The notes under the pieces are model-generated. The model was given only the letters and a program-made list of their open reading frames with translations, had not been told where the DNA came from and made no database searches. From the NCBI RefSeq assembly GCF_014323405.1, contig NZ_JACRWE010000004.1:310001-374000 (forward strand): DNA of 64,000 nt, given 5' to 3'. This document shows, piece after piece, positions 34,883 to 42,567 of the stretch (position 1 is its first letter; every line of letters begins with the position of its first letter). The position numbers and the translations under genes are program-made. The stretch comes from Romboutsia faecis. GTDB taxonomy: Bacteria; Bacillota; Clostridia; Peptostreptococcales; Peptostreptococcaceae.

Positions 34883-36226
34883 TTAACCTATACCACCGTA
34901 AACTGAACCTAATATAATAACTATAACAGTTACTGGAACGAATATAAATCTAGCAAATTGTAAGAACCAATTTCCAAGAGGTCGCTTAGCTCCTTTATTT
35001 ATCTCAGATAAAACATTTCCTTTAAATAAGAAGAATATTGATATAGCAGAAATAGTAGCTCCAATAGGAGATAGTATTATAGTTATAAAGTCTGTGAAAG
35101 AATTAAACTTATCAATACTAGTAGCTAAAGGTAAAGCTAATACAAAACATAAGGTAGAAATAAGTATAGATGCTTTTTTTCTACTAATCTTAGTAACAGA
35201 TAATAATGCTTCAACAGGACCTTCTAGCATACTAACTGAAGAAGATATTGCTGCGAATATAATACTTAAGAAAAAGAATATGCTAATAATATTTCCATAA
35301 GGCATTACTTTAAATATAGAAGGTACAGTTATAAATAAAAGTGAAGGTCCAGCTGATGGGTCAAAACCAAAAGAGAAAACAGCAGGCATTATCATAAATG
35401 CAGCAAGTAATGCAGCTATAGTATCGAATATAGCAGTATTGATAGCAGAACTAATTATATCAAACTTATTATTTGTGTAACTTCCGTAAACAACCATACC
35501 ACAACCCGTAAGAGATACAGTGAAGAATGCTTGCCCTAATGCCATAATCCAAGTTTCTAAACTAAGTAAAGCTTCCCATCTGGGTTTAAGTAAGTATTCA
35601 ACACCAGCCATAGCTCCAGGTAAAGAAATAGATCTTATAGTAAGGAATATAAATAGTAAAAGTAATAATGGCATTATTATTTTATTTAATTTTTCTATAC
35701 CCTTAGATACTCCAAAGCAAACTACTAGTAAAGTTATACATACTGATAATAAAAACCAGGGAACAGATGCAGTAGTTCCAGCAAATGAATCAAAGTATGT
35801 TGGTATATCTATATTATTTATATCACCAGTTAAACTAAGTGCAAAGTATTTTAAAATCCAACCTATAACTATAGAGTAAAACATGAATATACCAAATAAT
35901 CCTATTACAGGTATAGCAGAGAATATAGAAGAAAACTTCATATTTCTACTTTCAAATATTTTACTTATACCAACCATAGAACCGGATTTAAAAGTTCTAC
36001 CAAGTGTAAATTCACCAATAAGTCCAGTTGTTCCAAGTAAGAATACAAATAAGAAGTACGGTATTAAGAATGCAGCACCACCATATGTACCTAATTTATA
36101 AGAGAACATCCATATGTTACCTAAGCCTAAGGCAGCTCCAACACATGATACTATAAATCCAAATTTTGAAGAGAAGTTTTCTCTATTGTCTTCGAGAGAC
36201 ATTTTTTTATCAGATATTTTTTCCAT
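34883..36226 (-). CDS. Na+-dependent NSS-family amino-acid transporter, probably aromatic
   Basis: The 447-aa protein has eleven to twelve helices and the NSS/SNF signature at helix 1, GFIVSCVGAALGLGNIWMFSYKLGTYGG (in parts), including the unwound GLGN region that binds Na+ and substrate. Bacterial members (LeuT, MhsT, Tyt1) import amino acids with Na+. AGGAGGAG precedes the ATG. An attenuator-like leader with a Phe/Tyr-rich peptide precedes it, which points to Tyr/Phe as the regulated, and probably transported, amino acids; that specificity is inference. Confidence 0.9.
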   Translation of the reverse strand: MEKISDKKMSLEDNRENFSSKFGFIVSCVGAALGLGNIWMFSYKLGTYGGAAFLIPYFLFVFLLGTTGLIGEFTLGRTFKSGSMVGISKIFESRNMKFSSIFSAIPVIGLFGIFMFYSIVIGWILKYFALSLTGDINNIDIPTYFDSFAGTTASVPWFLLSVCITLLVVCFGVSKGIEKLNKIIMPLLLLLFIFLTIRSISLPGAMAGVEYLLKPRWEALLSLETWIMALGQAFFTVSLTGCGMVVYGSYTNNKFDIISSAINTAIFDTIAALLAAFMIMPAVFSFGFDPSAGPSLLFITVPSIFKVMPYGNIISIFFFLSIIFAAISSSVSMLEGPVEALLSVTKISRKKASILISTLCFVLALPLATSIDKFNSFTDFITIILSPIGATISAISIFFLFKGNVLSEINKGAKRPLGNWFLQFARFIFVPVTVIVIILGSVYGGIG

Positions 36227-36278
36227 TGTAATAATCTCCTCCTAAGATTTTATCTTAAAAATATATTTTAATAAAATA

Positions 36279-36312
36279 AAAAGGTCACATAGCTTAAACT
36301 ATATGACCTTTT
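36279..36312 (-). terminator. Leader terminator 2 of the NSS transporter gene (segments 6-7)
   Basis: On the minus strand AAAAGGTCATATAG (36312-36299) pairs with CTATGTGACCTTTT (36292-36279), 14 bp with one G-U, and runs into TATTTTATT. It lies 53 bp ahead of the coding sequence, inside the leader. Confidence 0.8.
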
Positions 36313-36321
36313 ATACCTAGG

Positions 36322-36359
36322 ATAAAACAAAAGGTCACATAGTTATTATCTATGTGACC
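36322..36359 (-). terminator. Leader terminator 1 of the NSS transporter gene (segments 4-5)
   Basis: On the minus strand GGTCACATAG (36359-36350) pairs perfectly with CTATGTGACC (36342-36333), followed by TTTTGTTTT. Segment 5 is identical to segment 7, which allows alternative pairing with segment 6. Confidence 0.75.
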
Positions 36360-36385
36360 ACATTTATTGTATAACAACGTTAGCC

Positions 36386-36449
36386 ATCATAGATACAAAC
36401 TTTTTGAGTTTGTATCTATGATGTAAGACTATATATCATAAATACAAAC
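36386..36449 (-). promoter_or_regulatory. Competing RNA segments 1, 2 and 3 of the NSS leader
   Basis: On the minus strand, segment 1 (GTTTGTATTTATGAT, 36449-36435) starts directly after the leader-peptide stop. Segment 2 (ATCATAGATACAAAC, 36422-36408) can pair with segment 1 (one G-U step) or perfectly with segment 3 (GTTTGTATCTATGAT, 36400-36386). Choice between 1:2 and 2:3 would depend on whether a ribosome covers segment 1. Confidence 0.75.
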
Positions 36450-36518
36450 CTATCTAAAATAGCTAAAGTAATAAAACTTATTAACTTTTAATAAATCTAG
36501 GTTTATATTAGTATTCAT
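36450..36518 (-). CDS. Aromatic-rich 22-aa leader peptide of the NSS transporter gene
   Basis: A short ORF read from ATG 36518 to TAG 36450, with AAAAGGAGA 7 nt upstream (ATG 36521 is an alternative). Its end reads NKFYYFSYFR: six Phe/Tyr codons within seven. It sits about 30 nt into the transcript from the promoter at 36554-36582, and its stop codon abuts RNA segment 1. This is the arrangement of a peptide-attenuation leader in which scarcity of charged tRNA-Tyr/Phe stalls the ribosome. The peptide itself probably has no other function. Confidence 0.75.
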   Translation of the reverse strand: MNTNINLDLLKVNKFYYFSYFR

Positions 36519-36553
36519 CATTAAATCTCCTTTTAATTTCTTTTATAAAAGTA

Positions 36554-36582
36554 AGTATATTCAGATAATTTAGGTTTGTCAA
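36554..36582 (-). promoter_or_regulatory. Strong sigma-A promoter of the NSS leader transcript
   Basis: On the minus strand TTGACA (36582-36577), a 17-bp spacer and TATACT (36559-36554) put the start at about 36547, just ahead of the leader ribosome site. Confidence 0.8.
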
Positions 36583-36646
36583 TAAAAAGTAATAAAAAAC
36601 TAAAAATGATTTTATTTTTCTTCATAAGTTCTCCATATTTGTAACA

Positions 36647-36652
36647 TATAAT
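36647..36652 (+). promoter_or_regulatory. Candidate -10 element of the mgtE transcript
   Basis: A consensus TATAAT is present, but no convincing -35 lies at normal distance. Transcription would start near 36659, giving a leader of about 140 nt that includes the short ORF. Confidence 0.45.
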
Positions 36653-36684
36653 GAAGATAAATAAAGGGAAAGGGTGTGATTTAT

Positions 36685-36771
36685 ATGGACAGTGATCCTC
36701 TACTGAAAACAAAAGAGAATAAATCTAAACAAATAGAGTTCATATACTTCACAATATTTTTGAATGAATGA
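36685..36771 (+). CDS. Short leader ORF ahead of mgtE with acidic/proline N-terminus
   Basis: A 28-codon ORF, ATG 36685 to TGA 36769-36771, with AAAGGG 10 nt upstream. It starts MDSDPLLKTKE; an acidic-plus-proline N-terminus resembles enterobacterial MgtL leaders, in which low Mg2+ makes ribosomes abort and raises transporter expression. A hairpin links the end of this ORF (36735-36745) to the sequence at its stop codon (36771-36781), just ahead of the mgtE ribosome site. Expression of the ORF is not proven. Confidence 0.5.
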   Translation: MDSDPLLKTKENKSKQIEFIYFTIFLNE

Positions 36772-36781
36772 TATGAACTCT
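36735..36781 (+). promoter_or_regulatory. Hairpin spanning leader-ORF end and mgtE ribosome site region
   Basis: AGAGTTCATAT (36735-36745) pairs perfectly with ATATGAACTCT (36771-36781) over a 25-nt loop. The AAGGAG ribosome site (36787-36792) lies 5 nt further on. Translation of the leader ORF would open this stem. Confidence 0.6.
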
Positions 36782-36800
36782 GTATTAAGGAGTAATTATC

Positions 36801-38135
36801 ATGGTAAAAGTAGTAAGTAATTTAATAGAAGAAAGAAGAATATTAGAATTAAGTGAATATTTTCAAAAGCTAAATTCGGTAGATATAGCTAGGGATATGA
36901 TTTATTTGAGAGATGAAGAAGCAGTACTAGCATTTAGAATATTACCAAAGGATATGGCAGTTGAGGTATTTTCATATCTTGATAAAGAAATGAAACAAAA
37001 TATAATTCAATTAATTACAGATAATGAGATAAAAGATATAACAGATAAATTATTTTTAGATGATACGGTAGACTTTATAGAAGAGCTGCCATCACATATT
37101 GTAAAAAAGGTTCTAAAAAATACTACGAAAGAAAAACGAGAACTTATAAATCAATTTTTGAAATACGATGAAAATTCTGCAGGGTCTATTATGACAATAG
37201 AATTTTTAGATTTGAAAGAAAGTATGACAGTTAAAGAAGCTATAAATTATATAAGATATGAATGCTCTAAAAAAGAAGATGTTGATACTTGTTTTATAAT
37301 TGATAAAAATAGAAAATTAAAGGGAACACTACCTTTAAAGCAATTAATTTTAAAGAATGAAGATGATGTTCTGGAAAATATAATGGATAAAAATATAATT
37401 TCAACTAAGACAATAGAAGATAGAGAGATGGTAGCATCTGATTTTAAAAAATATGATATAACATGTATGCCAGTAGTAGATTTTGAAAATCGATTAGTAG
37501 GCATAATAACAGTAGATGATATTATAGATATAATTGATCAAGAAAATACAGAAGATATTCAAAGAATGGCAGCTATGCATCCAAATGAAAAGCAATATTT
37601 AAAAACTCCAGTAACAGAGCTAGCAAAACATAGAGTTATTTGGCTTTTGGTACTAATGATATCTGCTACTATAACGGGATCTATTATTAAGCAATTTGAT
37701 GATGTATTGCAATCTGTAGTAATATTAGCTGCATTTATACCTATGCTTATGGACACAGGTGGAAATGCGGGTTCACAATCATCTACACTAATAATAAGAG
37801 GATTGGCTTTAGGTGATATAAAAATAAAAGACTATTTAAAAGTTATGTGGAAGGAATTTAGAGTAAGTTTGATAGTAGCAATAATTCTTTCAACTGTAAA
37901 TTTTTTTAGAATATATTTATTAGAAAAAACGGATTTAATGATTACGCTTACTGTATGCGGAAGTTTATTCTTTACAGTGATTATAGCAAAAGTTGTTGGA
38001 AGTTTACTTCCAATAATAGCTAAAAAGTTAAAGTTTGATCCAGCTATAATGGCAAGTCCATTAATAACAACTATAGTGGATGCATTTGCACTAATGATAT
38101 ACTTTAGTTTTGCAAAACTTTTTTTAGGAATATAA
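36801..38135 (+). CDS. mgtE: Magnesium transporter MgtE
   Basis: The 444-aa protein has the three MgtE parts: an N-terminal superhelical domain (about 10-130), two CBS domains (about 135-255, with TCFIIDKNRKLKG and MPVVDFENRLVGIITVDDI) and a C-terminal membrane domain of five helices with the pore motif PMLMDTGGNAGSQSSTLIIRG. MgtE is a Mg2+ channel gated by cytoplasmic Mg2+ through the CBS/N domains. AAGGAG lies ahead of the ATG. No M-box riboswitch was seen; a short leader ORF lies upstream instead. Confidence 0.94.
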   Translation: MVKVVSNLIEERRILELSEYFQKLNSVDIARDMIYLRDEEAVLAFRILPKDMAVEVFSYLDKEMKQNIIQLITDNEIKDITDKLFLDDTVDFIEELPSHIVKKVLKNTTKEKRELINQFLKYDENSAGSIMTIEFLDLKESMTVKEAINYIRYECSKKEDVDTCFIIDKNRKLKGTLPLKQLILKNEDDVLENIMDKNIISTKTIEDREMVASDFKKYDITCMPVVDFENRLVGIITVDDIIDIIDQENTEDIQRMAAMHPNEKQYLKTPVTELAKHRVIWLLVLMISATITGSIIKQFDDVLQSVVILAAFIPMLMDTGGNAGSQSSTLIIRGLALGDIKIKDYLKVMWKEFRVSLIVAIILSTVNFFRIYLLEKTDLMITLTVCGSLFFTVIIAKVVGSLLPIIAKKLKFDPAIMASPLITTIVDAFALMIYFSFAKLFLGI

Positions 38136-38154
38136 AGTAAATATTTAAAAATAA

Positions 38155-38193
38155 GGGGGTATTATCTTAATTAATTTTAAGATATACCTCTTT
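38155..38193 (+). terminator. Intrinsic terminator of mgtE
   Basis: GGGGTATTATCTTAA pairs with TTAAGATATACCTC (one bulged T) and is followed by TTTATT. Confidence 0.7.
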
Positions 38194-38284
38194 ATTGTAT
38201 TTTAAAAGTAATATATAGATTGGTTAATATTGTACGTTATACTATAGGAATAGAGATAAAAACAAATTTGTAGGAGAATGTTAG

Positions 38285-38968
38285 ATGGTAAATATATTAA
38301 TTGTTGATGACGAGAAAAAAATTTGCGAATTTATTAAAGCTTATTTAGATAAGGAAGGATATAATACTTATGTTGTTTATAATGGAAAGAATGCTATAGA
38401 GCAATTTGATAAAGTAAGATATGACATAGTAATTTTAGATAGAATGTTACCAGATATAAGTGGTGAAGAGTTATGTAAGTATATTAGGTCAAAATCAGAT
38501 ATTCCTGTAATTATGCTTACTGCAAAGATAGAAGAGCATGATAGAATAGAAGGATTTAATTTAGGTTGTGATGATTATATATGTAAACCATTTAACGTAA
38601 AAGAGTTAGTTCTTAGAGTTAAGGTTATTTTAAAAAGAATTAAAAATATTAGTAATGATTATATAATAAAGTTTGATAATGAAGTAGAAATTAATACATT
38701 ATCTTATGAGGTTAAAATAAGAGGAGAGCTAGTTTCATTAACTAGTACAGAATATAAAATACTATTAATGATGGCATCTAATCCGAAAAAAGTATATACA
38801 AGGGTAGAAATTCTAAATAATTTAGAAGAAGGTTATTATGAAAAGGATGATAGAGTTATTGATAGTCATATAAAAAACTTAAGACAAAAAATAGAAAGAG
38901 ACCATAAAGATTGTAAGATTATACAAACTGTTTATGGAATAGGATATAAGTTTGGCCTTAAGCAATAA
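38285..38968 (+). CDS. OmpR-family response regulator
   Basis: The 227-aa protein has a receiver domain (IVDDEKK acidic pocket, phosphoacceptor Asp in VILDRMLPD, MLTAK threonine, CKPF lysine) and a C-terminal OmpR winged helix (LTSTEYKILLMMASNPKKVYTR, VIDSHIKNLRQKI, VYGIGYKF). It should activate or repress genes when phosphorylated by the kinase encoded next, whose start overlaps its 3' end by 17 bp. The signal is unknown. Confidence 0.94.
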   Translation: MVNILIVDDEKKICEFIKAYLDKEGYNTYVVYNGKNAIEQFDKVRYDIVILDRMLPDISGEELCKYIRSKSDIPVIMLTAKIEEHDRIEGFNLGCDDYICKPFNVKELVLRVKVILKRIKNISNDYIIKFDNEVEINTLSYEVKIRGELVSLTSTEYKILLMMASNPKKVYTRVEILNNLEEGYYEKDDRVIDSHIKNLRQKIERDHKDCKIIQTVYGIGYKFGLKQ

Positions 38969-40358
38969 ATCAATATCTCTAAGAAATAAAATAACAATAT
39001 CCTTTGCAATAATAATGACCTTAACTATTTTAATAATTACAGTATTTGTTAGAAAAACTTTTGAAAGCGAGTTTGGCAAATATGTAGATGATAATAACAA
39101 AGCAGAAGTAAAGCATTTAGTGACTTTTGACTTGAAGAAAATATATATAGATGATCAGTGGGATATTAACATAATTGAAAAATTATGTGAAGACTCCATT
39201 GAAAAAGGAATTGCATTAGAAATATATGATACAAATAGTAATATAATATATGGAGTACTTAAAGATAATAAAAACTTATCAAATGAGATTTTGAATAATA
39301 TAAGAGAAAATATGCAAAGTATAGAGGAAAATTGGAGTCCTAAACTAAAGGAATATAAAGTTGATATATATGATGAAAATAATAATATAGTTGGCTATGC
39401 TAATATACTTTACTATGAATCTATATACTACATGGAGAATGACATTATGTTTTTAAATATAGTAAATACATTTATGCAAATAATAAGTGTTATTTCTATA
39501 GGAAGTATAATAATTATATCTATAATAATCTCTAAATCTATATCAAACCCTATAGAAAAAGTATCTATTATGGCAAAAGCCATAGGGGATGGGAAGTATA
39601 AAAACAAAGTGGATTATAAAAATAATATAAAAGAAGTTAAAGAGTTAGTAGAATCAATCAATAAATTATCTTGTAAGCTAAGTGAGCAAGAACAATTAAG
39701 GAAAAGGATTACGACTGATGTAGCTCATGAACTTAGAACTCCATTAACTAGTATTCAAGGTCATTTAGATGCAATAATAGATGGTATATGGGAAGCAACA
39801 CCAGAGAGGCTTATAAGTATAAGAGAAGAAGTAACTAGACTTAGTGACTTAGTGGGACATCTTAGATTACTATCAAAATTTGATAGTGAGAAGAATATAT
39901 TGAATAAAACCAATACTAATTTAAAAGAACTTATACAAAATATTATTTATAACTATGAAAGCAATGCATTAGAAAAGAATATAAAAATTAAATGCAATAT
40001 AGATGATATATATATAAGATTAGATAAAAATCAGTTCTCTCAAGTTATAATTAATTTATTATCTAATGCTATTAAGTATACTTTTGAAAATGGAAAGATA
40101 GATATAAAGGGATACCAAGAAAATAACAATATAATTATATCATTCAAAGATAATGGAATAGGTATTCCTAATGAAGATAGAGAGTTTATATTTGAAAGAT
40201 TTTATAGAACAGACAAGTCTAGGGATAAAGAAACTGGAGGCATAGGTATAGGACTTACTATATCAAAGAGCATAGTAAATGCTCATAATGGTGAAATATT
40301 TGTAAATAGTAAACTTAATGAAGGAACAGAATTTATTATAAAACTACCCAAATTATAA
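38952..40358 (+). CDS. HAMP-containing sensor histidine kinase (BaeS-like)
   Basis: The 468-aa kinase has an N-terminal helix (ITISFAIIMTLTILIITVFV), an extracytoplasmic sensor of about 140 residues, a second helix near residue 175, HAMP, the H-box DVAHELRTPLTSIQ and HATPase boxes NLLSNAIKYT, DNGIGIP and GIGIGLTIS. The start is TTG 38952 with no strong ribosome site; coupling to the overlapping regulator gene would explain this. It forms a two-component pair with the preceding gene. Confidence 0.9.
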   Translation: MALSNKSISLRNKITISFAIIMTLTILIITVFVRKTFESEFGKYVDDNNKAEVKHLVTFDLKKIYIDDQWDINIIEKLCEDSIEKGIALEIYDTNSNIIYGVLKDNKNLSNEILNNIRENMQSIEENWSPKLKEYKVDIYDENNNIVGYANILYYESIYYMENDIMFLNIVNTFMQIISVISIGSIIIISIIISKSISNPIEKVSIMAKAIGDGKYKNKVDYKNNIKEVKELVESINKLSCKLSEQEQLRKRITTDVAHELRTPLTSIQGHLDAIIDGIWEATPERLISIREEVTRLSDLVGHLRLLSKFDSEKNILNKTNTNLKELIQNIIYNYESNALEKNIKIKCNIDDIYIRLDKNQFSQVIINLLSNAIKYTFENGKIDIKGYQENNNIIISFKDNGIGIPNEDREFIFERFYRTDKSRDKETGGIGIGLTISKSIVNAHNGEIFVNSKLNEGTEFIIKLPKL

Positions 40359-40375
40359 ATAGTAAATATAAATCT

Positions 40376-40422
40376 ACAAATAATAATCATAATGATTGTA
40401 AGAATAGATAATTATTATTTGT
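40376..40422 (+). other. Hairpin just ahead of the dehydrogenase ribosome site
   Basis: ACAAATAATAAT (40376-40387) pairs perfectly with ATTATTATTTGT (40411-40422). It has no T-run and lies 6 bp before AAAGGAG, so a role in mRNA stability or translation is possible. Confidence 0.4.
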
Positions 40423-40440
40423 ATAAAGGAGAAATTTAGA

Positions 40441-41229
40441 ATGGGTAAATTAGATGGAAAAGTTGCATTGGTAACTTCTGGTACAAGGGGAATTGGGCTT
40501 CAATCGGTTAAAACATTAGCCGAAAATGGAGCAATTGTATATATAGGTGCAAGGAGATTAGATGCAGCTAAAGAAATTTGTAATGAGTTAGCAAAATCAA
40601 ATTATAAAGCTAAGGCAGTATATTTTGATGCAACTAAAGAAGAAACTTATAAAACTATGGTTGAAGAAGTTGTTAATGATGCAGGTAAAATTGATATATT
40701 AGTAAATAATTATGGAGGAACAGATGCTAGAAAAGATAGCAACTTAGTGGATGGAGACCAAGAAACTTTTTTTGAAACATTAAATAATAATGTAAAAAGT
40801 GTGTATATACCTTGTAAAATAGCAGTACCGTACATGGAAAAGAACGGAGGGGGAAGTATAGTTAATATTTCATCAATAGGATCTATATTACCTGACTTAT
40901 CAAGAATAGGGTACTGTGTATCAAAAGCTGCGGTAAATTCACTTACTGAAAATATTGCAGTTCAATATGCAAGATCTAATATAAGATGTAATGCAATTTT
41001 ACCTGGGCTTATAGCTACAGATGCTGCACTGCAAAATATGTCTCAAGAATTTATAGATGTATTTTTAAAACATGTTCCTCTTAAAAGATTTGGACAACCT
41101 AAAGATATAGCAGAGGCTGTACTTTTTTTAGCTAGTGATGATTCATCATTTATTACAGGAGAGATTTTATCTGTTGCAGGTGGATATGGAGAGCCATCAC
41201 CTATGTATGGAGATGATGTTAGTAAATAA
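40441..41229 (+). CDS. 7-alpha-hydroxysteroid dehydrogenase-like short-chain dehydrogenase
   Basis: The 262-aa SDR has the nucleotide loop TSGTRGIGL, NNYGG, the catalytic Ser of NISSIGS, the YCVSK Tyr/Lys pair, and LPGLIATDAA. An arginine pair after the second strand (GARRLDA) fits NADP(H) preference. As I recall the family, the overall pattern, including LVDGDQETFFETLNNNVKSVY and the GGY C-terminal tail, resembles clostridial NADP-dependent 7-alpha-HSDHs that oxidise bile acids. Steroid specificity is inference; a generic 3-oxoacyl reductase is less likely given the unusual motifs. NAD kinase is encoded 19 bp downstream. Confidence 0.78.
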   Translation: MGKLDGKVALVTSGTRGIGLQSVKTLAENGAIVYIGARRLDAAKEICNELAKSNYKAKAVYFDATKEETYKTMVEEVVNDAGKIDILVNNYGGTDARKDSNLVDGDQETFFETLNNNVKSVYIPCKIAVPYMEKNGGGSIVNISSIGSILPDLSRIGYCVSKAAVNSLTENIAVQYARSNIRCNAILPGLIATDAALQNMSQEFIDVFLKHVPLKRFGQPKDIAEAVLFLASDDSSFITGEILSVAGGYGEPSPMYGDDVSK

Positions 41230-41248
41230 CAATAAAGTGAGGCATAAT

Positions 41249-42049
41249 ATGGAAAAGGTAGTAACGGTATCTTCTAATACTTTAAAGCAATCCATAAAGG
41301 TTAAAGATATCTTAACACAAAAATTAAATGAGGCTGGATATTATGTAAGTAATAAAATAGAAAAGAATACAGAGTTGTTAATATCCATAGGTGGGGATGG
41401 ATCTTTTTTAAAAACTGTTCATAGATTTAACTTTATAGAGGTACCTGTTTTAGCTATAAATACAGGTCATTTAGGTTTCTTGGCAGAATTATCACCTAAT
41501 CAAATTGATGATTTTATTAAAGCTTATACTAATGATAAATACTTTATTCAGAAGGTAAGACCGCTAGAAGCTACTATATGTACAAAAAATCAGAGTATAG
41601 ATATAACTGCTATAAATGAAATTGTTATAAAAAATATAAAATCAAGAACGGTTCATTTAGATTTAAAGGTAAATGGCATAAAAATAGAAAGTTTTAGTGG
41701 AGATGGAATCCTAATATCTACTCCAATAGGATCTACTGCATATAACTATTCTGCAGGAGGAAGTATTGTTGATCCAGAACTTAATTTACTTCAATTAACA
41801 CCGATTGCTCCAATGAATACTAATGCATACAGATCATTTACATCAAGCATAATTTTGCCTACAACATCAGTTATAACAATATCTCCAGAGTATGATTTTG
41901 AAAATTCAATATTGATAGTAATTGATGGCACCCAATACAAGTTTACTCATATTGATGAGGTAAGAGTCTTTAAATCTGATAAAAAGATACATCTATTAAG
42001 GTTAGAGGGGTATGAATTTTGGAATAGAGTTTCAGAAAAATTTTTATAA
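41249..42049 (+). CDS. nadK: NAD+ kinase
   Basis: The start is ATG 41249 behind GTGAGG; the frame continues upstream but only as an overlap into the dehydrogenase gene. The 266-aa product has the NAD kinase motifs SIGGDGSFLKTVHR, NTGHLGFLAEL and STPIGSTAYNYSAGGSI. It phosphorylates NAD+ to NADP+. In many clostridia nadK sits with spo0A/recN/argR-type genes; here it is directly after an NADP-type dehydrogenase, and may be one of two copies. Terminator follows. Confidence 0.92.
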   Translation: MEKVVTVSSNTLKQSIKVKDILTQKLNEAGYYVSNKIEKNTELLISIGGDGSFLKTVHRFNFIEVPVLAINTGHLGFLAELSPNQIDDFIKAYTNDKYFIQKVRPLEATICTKNQSIDITAINEIVIKNIKSRTVHLDLKVNGIKIESFSGDGILISTPIGSTAYNYSAGGSIVDPELNLLQLTPIAPMNTNAYRSFTSSIILPTTSVITISPEYDFENSILIVIDGTQYKFTHIDEVRVFKSDKKIHLLRLEGYEFWNRVSEKFL

Positions 42050-42067
42050 TAAACAAGTATAAAACGG

Positions 42068-42100
42068 AAAAGCACCTATCAAAGATAGGTGCTTTTATTT
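42068..42100 (+). terminator. Intrinsic terminator after nadK
   Basis: AAAAGCACCTATC (42068-42080) and its perfect complement (42084-42096) close a 3-nt loop and end in TTTTATTT. Confidence 0.9.
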
Positions 42101-42118
42101 GGGCTAGCGTAATACTTA

Positions 42119-42150
42119 TACTAAATATAAGTTCCCACTGATATTTAGTA
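42119..42150. other. Inverted repeat in the gap after nadK
   Basis: TACTAAATAT (42119-42128) and ATATTTAGTA (42141-42150) form a perfect 10-bp stem. It has no T-run and its role is unclear. Confidence 0.4.
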
Positions 42151-42257
42151 TAATATAAATTAAATTTTATGTAAAGATAAATTTATAGATTAAATATAAT
42201 AAAATCAAATAGTTAAAGAATTAATAATATTATAATTTATATTTTTTTCATAATAAA

Positions 42258-42431
42258 TTTACATTAAATTCATATACCAGTAGTATTATATAACTAAAGA
42301 AAAGGAAGTTAAATAAATTAGCAAATACCCTTATTAACATAGATTTAATAGTAGTTCTCCCTCAAAATTTACTACTATTATAGAATCATAAGTTGTACAG
42401 AATATTTATATGTATTTTGTACAACTTTTTT
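42258..42431 (+). ncRNA. Possible structured small RNA or orphan leader
   Basis: In a 518-bp gap, a weak promoter-like pair (TTTACA 42258-42263, TAGTAT 42281-42286) precedes a hairpin (AATAGTAGT/ACTACTATT, 42347-42379) and a terminator-like hairpin (AAGTTGTACA 42390-42399 with 42418-42427, then TTTTTT). No ORF with a ribosome site fits between. This is a tentative call. Confidence 0.3.
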
Positions 42432-42480
42432 GCTATACTTACTAATATGCATAGAGATTAGAACTTGATATTAAAAAATA

Positions 42481-42527
42481 TGTGACAATATCACAGAACT
42501 TGTCTCCTATTTAATATAGAATATAGA
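42481..42527 (+). promoter_or_regulatory. Crp/Fnr-like dyad and candidate promoter of the redox-protein gene
   Basis: TGTGA-CAATA-TCACA (42481-42495) is a dyad one base shorter in the spacer than a classical Crp site. It directly precedes TTGTCT (42500-42505) and TATAGA (42522-42527) with 16-bp spacing. Confidence 0.4.
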
Positions 42528-42567
42528 TATAAATGAATTATAAAAAATCATTGAAAGGGTGTATGAA

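Noticed and set aside
36227..36420. Leader repeats as a T-box riboswitch or a MITE
   Set aside because: No T-box core or specifier-loop pattern was found. The inverted repeats are small, lie between a promoter and its gene, have U-runs, and lack target-site duplications.
36600..36800. M-box magnesium riboswitch ahead of mgtE
   Set aside because: The leader is about 140 nt, mostly covered by the short ORF, and I could not recognise the M-box stems. A covariance-model search would decide.
41135..41248. Extended N-terminus of NAD kinase from 41135
   Set aside because: It would overlap the dehydrogenase gene in another frame; the ribosome site and family N-terminus support 41249.
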